Source of the DNA: RPQJ01 sp963707145
GTDB taxonomy: Bacteria; Pseudomonadota; Gammaproteobacteria; Steroidobacterales; Steroidobacteraceae
Length of the DNA stretch: 64,000 nucleotides
Assembly (NCBI GenBank): GCA_963707145.1
Contig: CAVPOQ010000006.1
Location: forward strand, 1-64,000
Reading direction: 5' to 3'
Under the pieces are notes generated by a model that was not told the DNA's origin, did not search any database, and saw only the letters and a list, made by a program, of their open reading frames with translations. Positions 27,011 through 35,978 of this stretch are shown one piece after another. Every line of letters starts with the position of its first letter. Position 1 is the stretch's first letter. The position numbers and the translations under genes are program-made.

Positions 27011-27751
27011 ATGCATCCCACCGAAGCCCTGACCACGATGAGTTTTGCGAACTTCCTGCGCCAGACGGACGCCGTGGGAATCTTCGTGTTCTGCCTGCTC
27101 GTCCTGATGTCCGTCGTGTCCTGGTATTTCATCTTCCTGAAATCGGCGCGCGTCGCCAGGATCCGGTCGCGCTCGAGTCGCGTCGTGTCCACGTTCTGGA
27201 AGACGCCAGCCGACCAGGCGATCGGCTACCTCGAGCGCCAGCCCGACTGGGAGCCGTTCTCGAAGATCGCGCTCGACGGCGAGTTCGCGATGCAGCACCA
27301 CGACCAGCTCACCGAGGACCGCGTCGCCGGCACGCTGCACCGGGCGGAGTTCCTCGACCGCTCGCTGCGCGCCTCGATCAACCGCGAGATGGAGCGCCTC
27401 GAGACCGGCCTCACCTTCCTCGCCACCGTGGGCAGCACGGCGCCGTTCGTCGGGCTGTTCGGCACGGTCTGGGGCATCTTCCACGCACTGGTGCGCATCG
27501 GGGCCACCGGGGAGACCTCGCTCGACCAGGTCGCGGGTCCCGTGGGTGAAGCGCTGATCATGACCGCGCTCGGCCTCGCGGTCGCTGTGCCGGCGGTGCT
27601 CGGATACAACCTGCTGGTGCGCAACAACCGCGTGATCATCGCGAGCTTCCACGCGTTTGCCGAAGACCTGCTCGCCTACCTCACCACCGGCGCGCGCGTG
27701 CCGTCCTCGATGGACCACCACCGTGCCCACCGCCTCCAGCAGGCGGCCTGA
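27011..27751 (+). CDS. exbB: ExbB proton channel component
   Basis: 246 residues of the MotA/TolQ/ExbB family with three membrane helices: residues about 20-40 (VGIFVFCLLVLMSVVSWYFI), 137-160 (TFLATVGSTAPFVGLFGTVWG) and 180-203. The GLFGTVWGIFHAL and EALIMTALGLAVAVPAVLGYN blocks are diagnostic. It forms the proton-driven motor with ExbD and TonB. A ribosome site (AGGAG) lies before the start. Confidence 0.95.
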   Translation: MHPTEALTTMSFANFLRQTDAVGIFVFCLLVLMSVVSWYFIFLKSARVARIRSRSSRVVSTFWKTPADQAIGYLERQPDWEPFSKIALDGEFAMQHHDQLTEDRVAGTLHRAEFLDRSLRASINREMERLETGLTFLATVGSTAPFVGLFGTVWGIFHALVRIGATGETSLDQVAGPVGEALIMTALGLAVAVPAVLGYNLLVRNNRVIIASFHAFAEDLLAYLTTGARVPSSMDHHRAHRLQQAA

Positions 27752-27769
27752 CGTCCACGGGAGACGACC

Positions 27770-28207
27770 ATGGCATTCAGCGGACTCGGCGGCGGCGGTG
27801 CGCCAAACTCGGCCCCGATGGCGGAGATCAACATGATCCCGCTGGTGGATGTGATGCTGGTGCTGCTGATCATCTTCATGATCACGGCTCCGCTGGTCGC
27901 ACACAAGATCAAGATCGACCTGCCGCAAGCCTCGACCGTGCTGCTCGAGGAGAAGCCAGACACCATCGTGATCCAGCTCATGGCCGACGGCCGGATGTTC
28001 CTAAACGACGTACCCATCGAGCGCGCGGAGATGCTCGAGCGACTGTCGGCGGAGGCACAGCGCAAGCCGCAGCCCGAGCTGCACATGCACGTGGATCGGA
28101 CGCTCCAGTTCCAGGCGCTCGCGAGCGTCATGGCGGACGCGCAGAACGCCGGAATGGTCAAGGTCGGCATCGCGACCGAACCGATCAAGGGCGCCGACAA
28201 ACCCTGA
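27770..28207 (+). CDS. exbD: ExbD proton channel component
   Basis: 145 residues. AEINMIPLVDVMLVLLIIFMI holds the single membrane helix with the essential aspartate (LVDVML). The periplasmic domain follows with KIDLPQAS and LHMHVDRTLQFQALASVMADAQNAG. It begins 18 bp after exbB. Confidence 0.95.
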   Translation: MAFSGLGGGGAPNSAPMAEINMIPLVDVMLVLLIIFMITAPLVAHKIKIDLPQASTVLLEEKPDTIVIQLMADGRMFLNDVPIERAEMLERLSAEAQRKPQPELHMHVDRTLQFQALASVMADAQNAGMVKVGIATEPIKGADKP

Positions 28208-28223
28208 GGGCGAGGGCCGACGC

Positions 28224-28796
28224 ATGCCGCTCACCGTGACGATCGACATCTCGGACGCGGAGCTCGAGCACTTCCGTGCGCTGATGCTCGGCGTCCGCGA
28301 GCGCACGCGCGATCGTACGCCGCACGAGGTCGCTGCCGCCGCGGCGGCCGAGGTGGCGCGGCTGAGATCGTCCGCGCGCTCGCCGTTCGTGGCGCGCCGG
28401 ATCGAGCGCGTCGGCTGCCTGATCGCCATGCTGGAGGACCCCGAATGGGCGCTGCCGGAGGCGGAGCGCCGCCGGGTGCTCGACGGGCTGGCGTACGTCG
28501 CAGAGGCCGACGATCTCGTCCCGGACGACCTGCCGGTGCTCGGTCTGGTGGACGACGCCGTCATGCTGGAACTCGTGCTCCGCGAACTGCGGCACGAACT
28601 CGACGCTTACCAGGAGTTCGAGGCCTTCCGCCGCGAGGAAGGCTCGCACCGGGACAAGCCCGGCGTGCACCGGCCAGTGTCGCGCGAGGACTGGCTCGAA
28701 GCGCAGCGCGTGGCGCTGCACGCGCGCATTCGCGAACGCCGGGATCGCGAGCTGGCCCGCGACGGCGAGGCGTTCCGGCTCATCACCCGCTTCTGA
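28224..28796 (+). CDS. DUF1232/YkvA-like protein
   Basis: 190 residues. The middle carries the DUF1232 pattern: LAYVAEADDLVPDDLPVLGLVDDAVMLELVLRELRHEL, with the usual D-x-x-P...LDD-like spacing. The C-terminus is charged and helical. It follows exbD by 16 bp on the same strand, so it may be the last gene of the tonB operon. Its role there is unknown. Confidence 0.7.
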   Translation: MPLTVTIDISDAELEHFRALMLGVRERTRDRTPHEVAAAAAAEVARLRSSARSPFVARRIERVGCLIAMLEDPEWALPEAERRRVLDGLAYVAEADDLVPDDLPVLGLVDDAVMLELVLRELRHELDAYQEFEAFRREEGSHRDKPGVHRPVSREDWLEAQRVALHARIRERRDRELARDGEAFRLITRF

Positions 28797-28988
28797 TTAG
28801 AGCCGCGAGCGCACCAGCACAAAGTACCCGAGCAGCAGCGCGTCCACGGCGCTGAAGAACAGTGCCGCGAGGAACAGCGCTGACACCGTGACGGCGGTGA
28901 ATCCAATGCGCCCGCGCTGCTCGACGCCAGTCGCACTCGCGATGTCGCTCGTCACCGTGCTGGTGCCGAGCGCGGCGTTCGGCCAACT
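28797..28988 (-). other. possible fragment of a membrane protein
   Basis: A minus-strand frame ends with TAA at 28797-28799 and encodes one clear membrane helix (VTVSALFLAALFFSAVDALLLGYFVLV) after a polar stretch with VTSDIASATGVEQRGR. No ATG is seen; a GTG at the VTSDIAS position would give 52 residues. It is convergent with the DUF1232 gene. It may be a remnant or a small membrane protein. Confidence 0.25.
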
Positions 28989-29038
28989 CCTGCGTGACTC
29001 CCCTCGCCGCTGGTGTTGACCGCAGGGCCCACAAGCGA

Positions 29039-29063
29039 AAAGCCCGGCACGAGGCCGGGCTTT
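29039..29063 (-). terminator. rho-independent terminator of the PEP-CTERM gene
   Basis: Perfect 10-bp arms AAAGCCCGGC and GCCGGGCTTT with a 5-base loop. On the minus strand the stem is followed by a T-rich end (TTTTCGC). It lies 23 bp past the stop of the PEP-CTERM gene. Confidence 0.85.
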
Positions 29064-29085
29064 CCGCTGCGACTTGAGGGGTCGC

Positions 29086-29883
29086 TCAGCTGCGACGGCG
29101 ACGCGTCATGCCGAGACCGGCAAGACCGAGGCCGAGCAGCGCCAGCGTGCCGGGCTCCGGCACCGGATCAACCGGATTCCCATCCACGAACAGGCCGGCG
29201 AAGGCCAGGCCCGTGTGATAGATCTGGTCGGACATGTTCGCGGTGCCGAACTTGAGCTGATAGTTGCCGGCGTTGGCGATCGTGTACTCGCTCTTGATCC
29301 AGCCCGTGTAGCCGCAGCCATTGGCGGCACCCTGGAAGCACGCGCCCGAATAGGCGCCGAGCGGCAGCCACGCCGGACCGCCCGGGATGATCGGCGTCGC
29401 GGGGGGGGTCAGGACCACGCCCGGAGCCAGACCCGGCAGGCCGAACCCAGGCACGGTGTTGGCGCCGCCGGGGACGGTGCGCGCCGTGAACAGGGTGGTG
29501 TTGCCGCCGTTGACCAGCGACGCCCACGCATAGTCGGTGAACTGCCCGGTGCCGTCCGAGGTCACGAAGTTGAAGTAGAACTCCAGCTTGGCACCAGCCA
29601 GCGCGGCGAAGGTGTCGGTCGTATAGGTCGAGCCGTTGGTCGTGCCGGCGACCGGGAAGCCCGGAATGCTGCCGCCGCCAACCGGACCGCCGTTGGTCGA
29701 CACGTAGCGGTAACTGCCGCCGAGCGGCGGTGCCGAGACGACGCCGTTGGCGCCGAGCGTGCCGCAATTGCCGACGCAGACCGGCGCGGCCTGCGCCGCG
29801 GAGGCCGCAAGTCCGAGCGCCAGCGTGAGACCGACAGCCTCCAGCCGGCCAACGCGATGACGCGTGATCGAATTGACGTTCAT
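29086..29883 (-). CDS. exported PEP-CTERM sorting-domain protein
   Basis: 265 residues with a signal peptide (VGLTLALGLAASAAQA, cleavage before APVCVGNCG) and the classic C-terminal sorting tail VPEPGTLALLGLGLAGLGM followed by RRRRS. The middle is Gly/Thr/Asn-rich, beta-type, with two Cys pairs (CVGNC and CFQGAANGC). Such proteins are cut and anchored or released by an exosortase (EpsH/XrtA family) and often belong to the matrix. No exosortase is in this window. The start at 29883 (MNVNSITRHRV) is chosen by the signal peptide. Confidence 0.88.
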   Translation of the reverse strand: MNVNSITRHRVGRLEAVGLTLALGLAASAAQAAPVCVGNCGTLGANGVVSAPPLGGSYRYVSTNGGPVGGGSIPGFPVAGTTNGSTYTTDTFAALAGAKLEFYFNFVTSDGTGQFTDYAWASLVNGGNTTLFTARTVPGGANTVPGFGLPGLAPGVVLTPPATPIIPGGPAWLPLGAYSGACFQGAANGCGYTGWIKSEYTIANAGNYQLKFGTANMSDQIYHTGLAFAGLFVDGNPVDPVPEPGTLALLGLGLAGLGMTRRRRS

Positions 29884-30105
29884 GTGATCTGACTCCCGCT
29901 TGCTTGGTCGATGGAGACGCCACCCCGGCGCTCCTTGTCTTGCTCCAATGCAAGTCGCGGGCCACCCTTTTTCATCAAGGACTTGCGACGGCGGGAGGAC
30001 AGAATCGGGTGGAGTTCGTAAGAAAATCCGACGGTCCGGCAACACCGGTCGCGGGGGGGCGGAACGTGTGCCGGAGCACGCTGCGGCCGCCCGAACTCCC
30101 GCGGA

Positions 30106-30532
30106 TCAGCGTTCGACGATGATCTGCGGGTCGAGCACGCACGACGTGCCGTCGACCGCCACAGAGTACTTGTAGGGGGTCCGCTGGCCACCCTTGGCGG
30201 CACCTGCCTTCACGGTGCCTTCGATCTTGCTTCCCTGGAACCCCGAATCGGTCCACCCCTCGAACGGGCTGTCGCCCTCGAATGACGACCGACTTCTTGG
30301 CGCCGGACACCGACCACCTGACCGTGTCGCCCTCGCAGACGTCGATCGAGGTGGCGTCCGCGTCGTCGGCAAGTTTGACGACCTTCAACACGCACTGATC
30401 GTCCTTGACCTTGAACTTGAGCTTGTGGGTCTTCTTCTCTGTCGGACAATCGGCAACGGCGACACCCACGGCGGACTGCAGCAGGAACAGGCAGAGCACA
30501 GAAGCGGCGACCGACAGTCGATGGCTGGTCAT
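30106..30532 (-). pseudogene. exported cupredoxin-like protein, one frameshift
   Basis: The signal peptide (VAASVLCLFLLQSAVGVAVA) is followed by a beta-rich domain of about 115 residues: KKTHKLKFKVKDDQCVLKVV, IDVCEGDTVRWSVSGAKKSVV, then in the next frame FEGDSPFEGWTDSGFQGSKI and a final SCVLDPQIIVER. The spacing GDTVRW resembles small cupredoxin folds, but no copper-binding His/Met set is seen. One missing base at about 30285 separates the two parts; both are otherwise intact, so an assembly error is possible. Function unknown. Confidence 0.6.
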
Positions 30533-30673
30533 GGTTCCCCCGATTTGTTCTGGTCCGACTCGACGTGCACCCGCCGAGTCCTGGCTCGCAGACGCAACGA
30601 CGCTCGACGGAGTCTCCTCGCGCGGGTGCGAAATGTCACGCGACGGGACGCAACCTATGCCCTGCCGGCGCGA

Positions 30674-31966
30674 CTACGGCGCCAGCACGCCCGTGCTCGC
30701 CCCGATCACCATCTCGACCAGCGACGGATCGGAGCCGCGCACCCAGCCGGCAACAGCCCGGTCGGCCGCCACCGCCACGCTGCCGACGTAGGGGTTCGGC
30801 GACAACGACTGCGTGTTCCATGCGACGGTCTTGACGCCGATGCCCGTGCCGGCCGTCACCTTGCCGTCCCAGGCGATGGCGTAAAGGCCGCTCTCCCCTC
30901 CCGCCGCGTCGGCCTGGGTGGTCACGACGTCGAAGGTGTACAGCGAGCCCCAGCTCTTGCCCGCGGTCGCCGTCGTACTCGCGCGCAGTTTGCCGGTCAT
31001 GTAGTCGACGCCGTAGAGCATGGCGCCGCCGGCCCCGCCGCCCGTGATCGCGAGCGAGCTGCCGAGTGGATCGAACTTGGCGAGGTGACGCAGCGCGGTC
31101 CAGTTCGAGGTCGGCGTCGACGTCGAGATGTTCATGCCGCCGTAGCGGTTGTAGAGCACGAAGTAGCCGTTGCCGGCCGCGTCGAGCGCCGCGTCGGTCG
31201 CGTAGGTCTGGCCGGCCTTGGACGGGATCGCCTTGGGAGTCGTGTTCCACGCCCCCGGGCCCGCCGAGCGCCACGCGAGGTAGCCGGCCACCACCATCCC
31301 CTGCCCGTGCGAGTTCACCAGCAGCCGCGGGAAGGCGCCCGGCGTCTTCGTGAGCACGGTGGGCGCGGTCCAGTTGCCGAGCCGGTCCAGGACGAGGACC
31401 TCCGCGTCGTAAGACCTGTAGCTGCCGTTCACCCGCGTTGCGGCCAGCAGCAACTGCACGTCGCCGTTGCTGTCGACCCCGGCTCCGGCGACCTGCCCGT
31501 AGCCGGAATCCGCGGGAATCACCGCGGCCGGCGACCACGCGCCGTTCGCATGGATCCGGTAGTACGGGGTCTCGCCTTCGGACCAGTAGACAGTGACCTT
31601 GCCGTCGGGCGCGACGACCACCCCGGAGGGCGAGTTGTAGGCCGTCGGGCTCGCCGTCAGCCGCAGCGGAGCAGTCCATGCGCCGCCGGAGTTCACGGCC
31701 GCGTAAACGTCACTCGTGTAGTCGTCAACGCGTTCGTCCCAGACCAGCGCGGCCGCCCCGTTCGCATTGACAGCCGTCCGGGCGTAAATCGAGCCGCTCG
31801 GAGACGGCACCGCGACCACTGCCTCGGGAGACCACGTCGCCTGCGCGGCCGCGGCCTCGTGCAGCGGCACGCATAACAGTGCCGCCGCCGACAGTCCCAG
31901 TGCCACTGCGCGCTGGCGCGCCACCCGATGCGCACGGTACCCCGCTGCGACCGATCGATCCCGCAT
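30674..31966 (-). CDS. exported beta-propeller-like protein
   Basis: 430 residues with a signal peptide (RAVALGLSAAALLCVPLHEAAAA). The body is made of repeated units of the type W-x-x-P-x-x-[LV] and D-x-x-G-x-[GA]: WSPEAVVAVP, WTAPLRLTASP, WSPAAVIPADSG, WTAPTVLTKTP. These recur every 50-60 residues, as in sialidase-like or BNR/Kelch propellers. No catalytic signature is visible. It is probably surface-exposed. The region 31967-32120 holds no gene I can see. Confidence 0.65.
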   Translation of the reverse strand: MRDRSVAAGYRAHRVARQRAVALGLSAAALLCVPLHEAAAAQATWSPEAVVAVPSPSGSIYARTAVNANGAAALVWDERVDDYTSDVYAAVNSGGAWTAPLRLTASPTAYNSPSGVVVAPDGKVTVYWSEGETPYYRIHANGAWSPAAVIPADSGYGQVAGAGVDSNGDVQLLLAATRVNGSYRSYDAEVLVLDRLGNWTAPTVLTKTPGAFPRLLVNSHGQGMVVAGYLAWRSAGPGAWNTTPKAIPSKAGQTYATDAALDAAGNGYFVLYNRYGGMNISTSTPTSNWTALRHLAKFDPLGSSLAITGGGAGGAMLYGVDYMTGKLRASTTATAGKSWGSLYTFDVVTTQADAAGGESGLYAIAWDGKVTAGTGIGVKTVAWNTQSLSPNPYVGSVAVAADRAVAGWVRGSDPSLVEMVIGASTGVLAP

Positions 31967-32120
31967 CGCGAACGGATCGTATTCGTCATGAGTTGACTGC
32001 TCCCGCTTGGATTGACCGCCGTAGGACGGCGGGCAAGCGGGAAATCAATCGCGTCCGAGAGGACGCCCCGCGAATCAGGTACTGATCAGTTCGACGCCCT
32101 CCGACGGACGTACCGTGCCT

Positions 32121-32408
32121 TCATCGGGCTGCAAGCCCGGGACCCGACGCCGAACGAGGGCAGCGCAACGGATCGCCTGGCAGCGGCGGATGGCCCTCGG
32201 GCAGCACTGGCGGATGACCCTCCGGCAAGCCCAGATGGTGACCCGGAATCGGCGGATGGCCGTCGGGGAGCGATCCGGCATCCACGAGCATGCCGCCGGC
32301 CTCACGGGCCGATTCGACCGCGCTCGCACCGGTGCCGCCGTCGAAGCCGCAGCCCGCGACCATCAGGGCGGCCGCCATCCAGGGAAGAACTCTCGCGACG
32401 CGACTCAT
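32121..32408 (-). CDS. small lipoprotein with GHPP repeats
   Basis: 95 residues. The lipobox MVAGC follows a hydrophobic start, so the mature protein would be lipidated at the Cys near residue 20. The C-terminal half repeats a short Gly-His-Pro-Pro unit: DGHPPIPGHH, PEGHPPV, PEGHPPL. Repeated His in a Pro-rich chain could bind metal, but this is inference. I know no function. Confidence 0.55.
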   Translation of the reverse strand: MSRVARVLPWMAAALMVAGCGFDGGTGASAVESAREAGGMLVDAGSLPDGHPPIPGHHLGLPEGHPPVLPEGHPPLPGDPLRCPRSASGPGLAAR

Positions 32409-32612
32409 GGCCTGCCTCCAGTCTCGACGGTACTGAACTCTGCGCCGGAACCGCCGGCATTGCAGACGAAATCGCTGTCACGTCGCTGGTGGATTCATCC
32501 GGGACGGCCCGCCGCGGGTGGCTGCTACAATGCCTTGCGTTGCGGATCCATGCGCGCTGGCGCTGCGAAACGGTCATCTGCATTGCGATCGACGAACCGA
32601 CAGCGAGATGCC

Positions 32613-33326
32613 ATGAGCGACCGGATTCCACCCGACTCAGACGATCCCGCCCTGCCCGTCTCGGCCCGCATCCGCACGCGCATCGAGCAGGCGCGCCATC
32701 GCTTCCACGCCAACGACAACATCTCCGCCTTCCTGCGCCCGGGCGAGCTCGAAGCGCTGATCGACGAAGTCGAGGGTCGGATGCGAGGCGTGCTCGAGAG
32801 CCTCGTGATCGACACCGAGAGCGATCACAACACCCAGGACACCGCACGGCGCGTCGCGAAGATGTACCTCACGGAAGTGTTCCGCGGGCGCTACGTGCCG
32901 GCGCCGCCAGTCACCGAGTTTCCGAACGCCGAGCACCTCAACGAGCTGATGATCGTCGGCCCGATCACGGTGCGCAGCGCGTGCAGCCATCACTTCTGCC
33001 CGATCCTCGGACGGCTGTGGATCGGCATCATGCCCAACGAGCACTCCAACCTGATCGGACTGTCGAAGTACTCGCGTCTCGCCGAGTGGATCATGGGGCG
33101 GCCGCAGATCCAGGAGGAAGCGATCACGCAGATGGCCGACCTGCTCATGAACAAGGTGAGCCCGGACGGACTCGCCGTCGTGATGGAAGCCGATCACTTC
33201 TGCATGCACTGGCGCGGCGTCAAGGACGACCGTACCAAGATGGTCAACAGCGTGATGCGCGGTTCGTTCCTCAAGGACCCCACGCTGCGCCGCGAGTTCC
33301 TCTCACTGATCTCCCTGACCGACTGA
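32613..33326 (+). CDS. folE: GTP cyclohydrolase I
   Basis: 237 residues. Converts GTP to 7,8-dihydroneopterin triphosphate for folate or pterin synthesis. Family blocks are DTARRVAKMYLTEVFRG, the zinc site RSACSHHFCPILGR, SNLIGLSKYSRL and the C-terminal DRTKMVNSVMRGSFL. Here the second Cys position appears as ADHFCMHWRG, as in the FolE branch that keeps the zinc Cys. A Pro-rich N-terminal lead of about 30 residues is normal. A BLUF gene follows after 7 bp. Confidence 0.95.
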   Translation: MSDRIPPDSDDPALPVSARIRTRIEQARHRFHANDNISAFLRPGELEALIDEVEGRMRGVLESLVIDTESDHNTQDTARRVAKMYLTEVFRGRYVPAPPVTEFPNAEHLNELMIVGPITVRSACSHHFCPILGRLWIGIMPNEHSNLIGLSKYSRLAEWIMGRPQIQEEAITQMADLLMNKVSPDGLAVVMEADHFCMHWRGVKDDRTKMVNSVMRGSFLKDPTLRREFLSLISLTD

Positions 33327-33333
33327 GGCCACC

Positions 33334-33762
33334 ATGCTCGTTCGCCTGCTCTACGCCAGCCGCGCCACCTCCCCGATGATCGCCTCGGTGCAGGAGTCGA
33401 TCCTCGAGCAGTCGCGGGCGCGCAACCCCAAGGCCGGCATCACCGGCATCCTGTGCTTCAGCGACGATCTGTTCATCCAGGTGCTCGAGGGCAGCCGCGA
33501 CGAGGTGTGCGAGCTCTACAACACCATCGTTCGCGACGGCCGCCACCAGCACGTGCGCATCCTGAGCTTCGAGGAGATCCACGAGCGACGCTTCGGCAAC
33601 TGGACCATGGGCCAGGTGAACCTGGCCAAGGTCAACCCGTCGCTGCTGCTGAAATACGGCGAGCGCGCCGAGTTGAACCCGTTCTCCGCCTCCGCGCAGG
33701 CCACGATGGCGCTGCTCGATGAACTGATCGCGGCCGCCCTCGTGGTCGGCCGCGCCAGCTGA
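33334..33762 (+). CDS. BLUF-domain blue-light sensor protein
   Basis: 142 residues, essentially a single BLUF domain binding FAD. Visible residues are the Tyr in RLLYASRA near residue 7, NPKAGITGILCFSDDLFIQVLEG (Asn near 31 and the key Gln near 49) and the FGNWTMG segment with the Trp/Met of the C-terminal strand. Blue light rearranges the Gln-Tyr hydrogen bonds and changes partner binding. There is no output domain, so a partner protein is needed. It is 7 bp downstream of folE. Confidence 0.9.
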   Translation: MLVRLLYASRATSPMIASVQESILEQSRARNPKAGITGILCFSDDLFIQVLEGSRDEVCELYNTIVRDGRHQHVRILSFEEIHERRFGNWTMGQVNLAKVNPSLLLKYGERAELNPFSASAQATMALLDELIAAALVVGRAS

Positions 33763-33768
33763 GACGAT

Positions 33769-34884
33769 TCAGGCGGAGCGCAGCTCCGGCGCCTCGGGCA
33801 CCAGCGACGGATAGTCGCTGTAACCCTCCGGGCCCGGCGTGTAGAAGAGCTCCGTCCGCGGCTGCGCCAGTTCGGCCCCCGATCGCAGACGCTCCACGAA
33901 GTCGGGATTGGCGATGAACGGCCGCCCGAAGACGGCGAGCTGGATCAGTCCCGCGTCGAGCAGTGCCTGCGCGCTCGCACCGTTCAGGTTGCCCGCCGCG
34001 AGCAACGCGCCCTTGACGTGCGGACGCAGCGCCGGGATCAGTGCCTGGGAGTCCCCTGCATTGTTGAGCTGCGGGCTGAACGCGTCCGGCAGCATGATGT
34101 GCAGGTAGGCCATGTCGGCCGTGGGCAGCGCGTCGAACAGCGCGCGGTGGGTCTCGAGCGGGTTCGCGTCCACGAGATCGTTGAACATGTGGCCGGGCGA
34201 GACGCGCAGGCCGGTGCGCTGCGCCCCGATCGCGGCCGCAACGGCCTCGACCACCTCCACGACGAACCGGATCCGCCCGTTGATCGAGCCGCCGTAGGCG
34301 TCGCCGCGCTGGTTGGTGTTCGTGGCGAGGAACTGGTTGAGCAGGTAGCCGTTGGCGGCATGCAGCTCGACGCCGTCGAAGCCGGCAGCGACCGCATTGC
34401 GGGCGGCGGCAACGAACTCCTCGACGACGGCGGGCAGTTCGGCGGTGGCGAGCGCACGCGGCGCCGGGTAGTCCTGAAGTTGCTTCTGGTCGGTCCACAT
34501 CTGGCCCGCCGGCGTCACCGCCGACGGCGCCACCGGCGCATCCGGGATCTGGCGGTTAAGCGGGTGCGCGATGCGGCCCACATGCATGATCTGCAGGAAC
34601 ATGCGCGCGCCCTTCGCATGCACGCCGTCCGTGACGCGCTTCCAGGCAGCCACCTGTTCCGGCGTGTGGATGCCGGGCGTGCGGCAGTAGCCCTGGCCCG
34701 CGAAGCTCGGCTGCGTGCCCTCGGCGATCACCAGCCCCGCACCGGCCCGCTGCGCGTAGTAGTCGGCGACGAACGGCATCGGTACGCCGCGCACGTCGGC
34801 ACGCTGGCGCGTGAGCGGCGCCATTGCGATGCGGTTCTTCAGGGTGTGGCCGGCGAGGACCGTCGGGTCGAAGAGACTCTTCAT
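33769..34884 (-). CDS. Old Yellow Enzyme-family alkene reductase
   Basis: 371 residues; an FMN enzyme reducing activated C=C bonds with NAD(P)H. It shows LKNRIAMAPLTRQRA, FLQIMHVGRIAHPL, FDGVELHAANGYLLNQFL (His/Asn pair), GGSINGRIRFVVEVV and the phosphate site QLAVFGRPFIANPD. ATG 34884 (MKSLFDPTVL) is the normal OYE start. It is the last gene of a long minus-strand catabolic run and converges with the BLUF gene, ending 6 bp from it. Confidence 0.93.
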   Translation of the reverse strand: MKSLFDPTVLAGHTLKNRIAMAPLTRQRADVRGVPMPFVADYYAQRAGAGLVIAEGTQPSFAGQGYCRTPGIHTPEQVAAWKRVTDGVHAKGARMFLQIMHVGRIAHPLNRQIPDAPVAPSAVTPAGQMWTDQKQLQDYPAPRALATAELPAVVEEFVAAARNAVAAGFDGVELHAANGYLLNQFLATNTNQRGDAYGGSINGRIRFVVEVVEAVAAAIGAQRTGLRVSPGHMFNDLVDANPLETHRALFDALPTADMAYLHIMLPDAFSPQLNNAGDSQALIPALRPHVKGALLAAGNLNGASAQALLDAGLIQLAVFGRPFIANPDFVERLRSGAELAQPRTELFYTPGPEGYSDYPSLVPEAPELRSA

Positions 34885-34957
34885 GCTGGGTGGGCTCCTG
34901 CGATGGAGTTCACCGGTTCGCCCGGCAGGAGCCCCGGGATTCACCCGAGCCCGCGCT

Positions 34958-35830
34958 TCAGGGCCAGCCGGCGCCCGGCGTGGCCACTTCCGTCACGGCG
35001 ATGCGGCCGAGCCGAGCCCGTGAAACCACGTCCGCCACCGAGGACGGCGCGGTCATCATGTACAGCGTGCGCCGTTGCGGGCCACCCAGCATGCAGGCGA
35101 AACACGGCTGGTCCGTCTCGACCGTCGCGACGATCGCGCCGCCCGGCGCCACCAGCACGCACTCGGGCGCAATGGCATTGGCAACCCAGACGTGGCCGTT
35201 CGCGTCGAGACAGATGCCGTCCGGCGCCCGCATGCCGAGCGTGGCCCAGACCCTGCGATTCGACAGCGCGCCGTCCGGGGCGATGTCGAAGGCCGTGAGA
35301 CGCAGCGCGAGCGTCTCGGCGACGATCATCGTGCGTCCGTCCGGCGTGATGACCGAGCCGTTCGGAAAATGCAGGTCCGCGGCCGCCTCGCGCACCACTC
35401 CGTCCGGGCGCACGCATGCGAGCCGCGCCGTCGGGTGCTCGGCGAGCACCCCCTCGACGCCGCGCGCCTCGAGCGCCTCGTCCAGCGCGAAACCGAAGTT
35501 GCCGACGTAGGCCCGCCCCTGCCCGTCGACGACCATGTCGTTGGCGTGATGGGTCGCCACGCCGGAGAGCTCGGCATGCACCTTCACGCCGTCGGGATCC
35601 ACCCGCAGCACCTGCATCCGGTGCATTGCGACGACCAGCAACCGACCGTCCGGCAGCCAGCCGAGCCCGGAGGGCTGGTCGTCGATCTCGAACTCCGTAC
35701 GCACCACGCCGGCCGCATCCATGGACTTGACCGCGTGATCGTAGAAATCGCTGAACCACAGCCGGCCGTCGTGCCAGCGCGGTCCCTCGCCGAAGAACAG
35801 GCCCTCGGCCAGGTTGCTTGCCTTGGTCAT
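34958..35830 (-). CDS. SMP-30/gluconolactonase-family lactonase
   Basis: 290 residues of a six-bladed calcium-dependent propeller. Blocks are FFGEGPRWHDGRLWFSDFYD (metal Glu), PSGLGWLPDGRLLVV, HANDMVVDGQGRAYVGNFGF (metal Asn and Asp) and DGICLDANGHVWVANA. The family opens sugar or other lactones. It stands between the VOC and OYE genes on the same strand. Confidence 0.92.
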   Translation of the reverse strand: MTKASNLAEGLFFGEGPRWHDGRLWFSDFYDHAVKSMDAAGVVRTEFEIDDQPSGLGWLPDGRLLVVAMHRMQVLRVDPDGVKVHAELSGVATHHANDMVVDGQGRAYVGNFGFALDEALEARGVEGVLAEHPTARLACVRPDGVVREAAADLHFPNGSVITPDGRTMIVAETLALRLTAFDIAPDGALSNRRVWATLGMRAPDGICLDANGHVWVANAIAPECVLVAPGGAIVATVETDQPCFACMLGGPQRRTLYMMTAPSSVADVVSRARLGRIAVTEVATPGAGWP

Positions 35831-35978
35831 GGAACGGTCCTCGCAGCGGCGGACGGAATCCTGAAGCTACTCCTCCGCGGAGTGCTTGAGGAGCGTCCCG
35901 TGGGTCGGCCACGCTCGTGCAGCGATCCATGGCAACGGACGTCGTTCGCCGCGGGCCGCGCGCTGCACGGCCGCGGAC

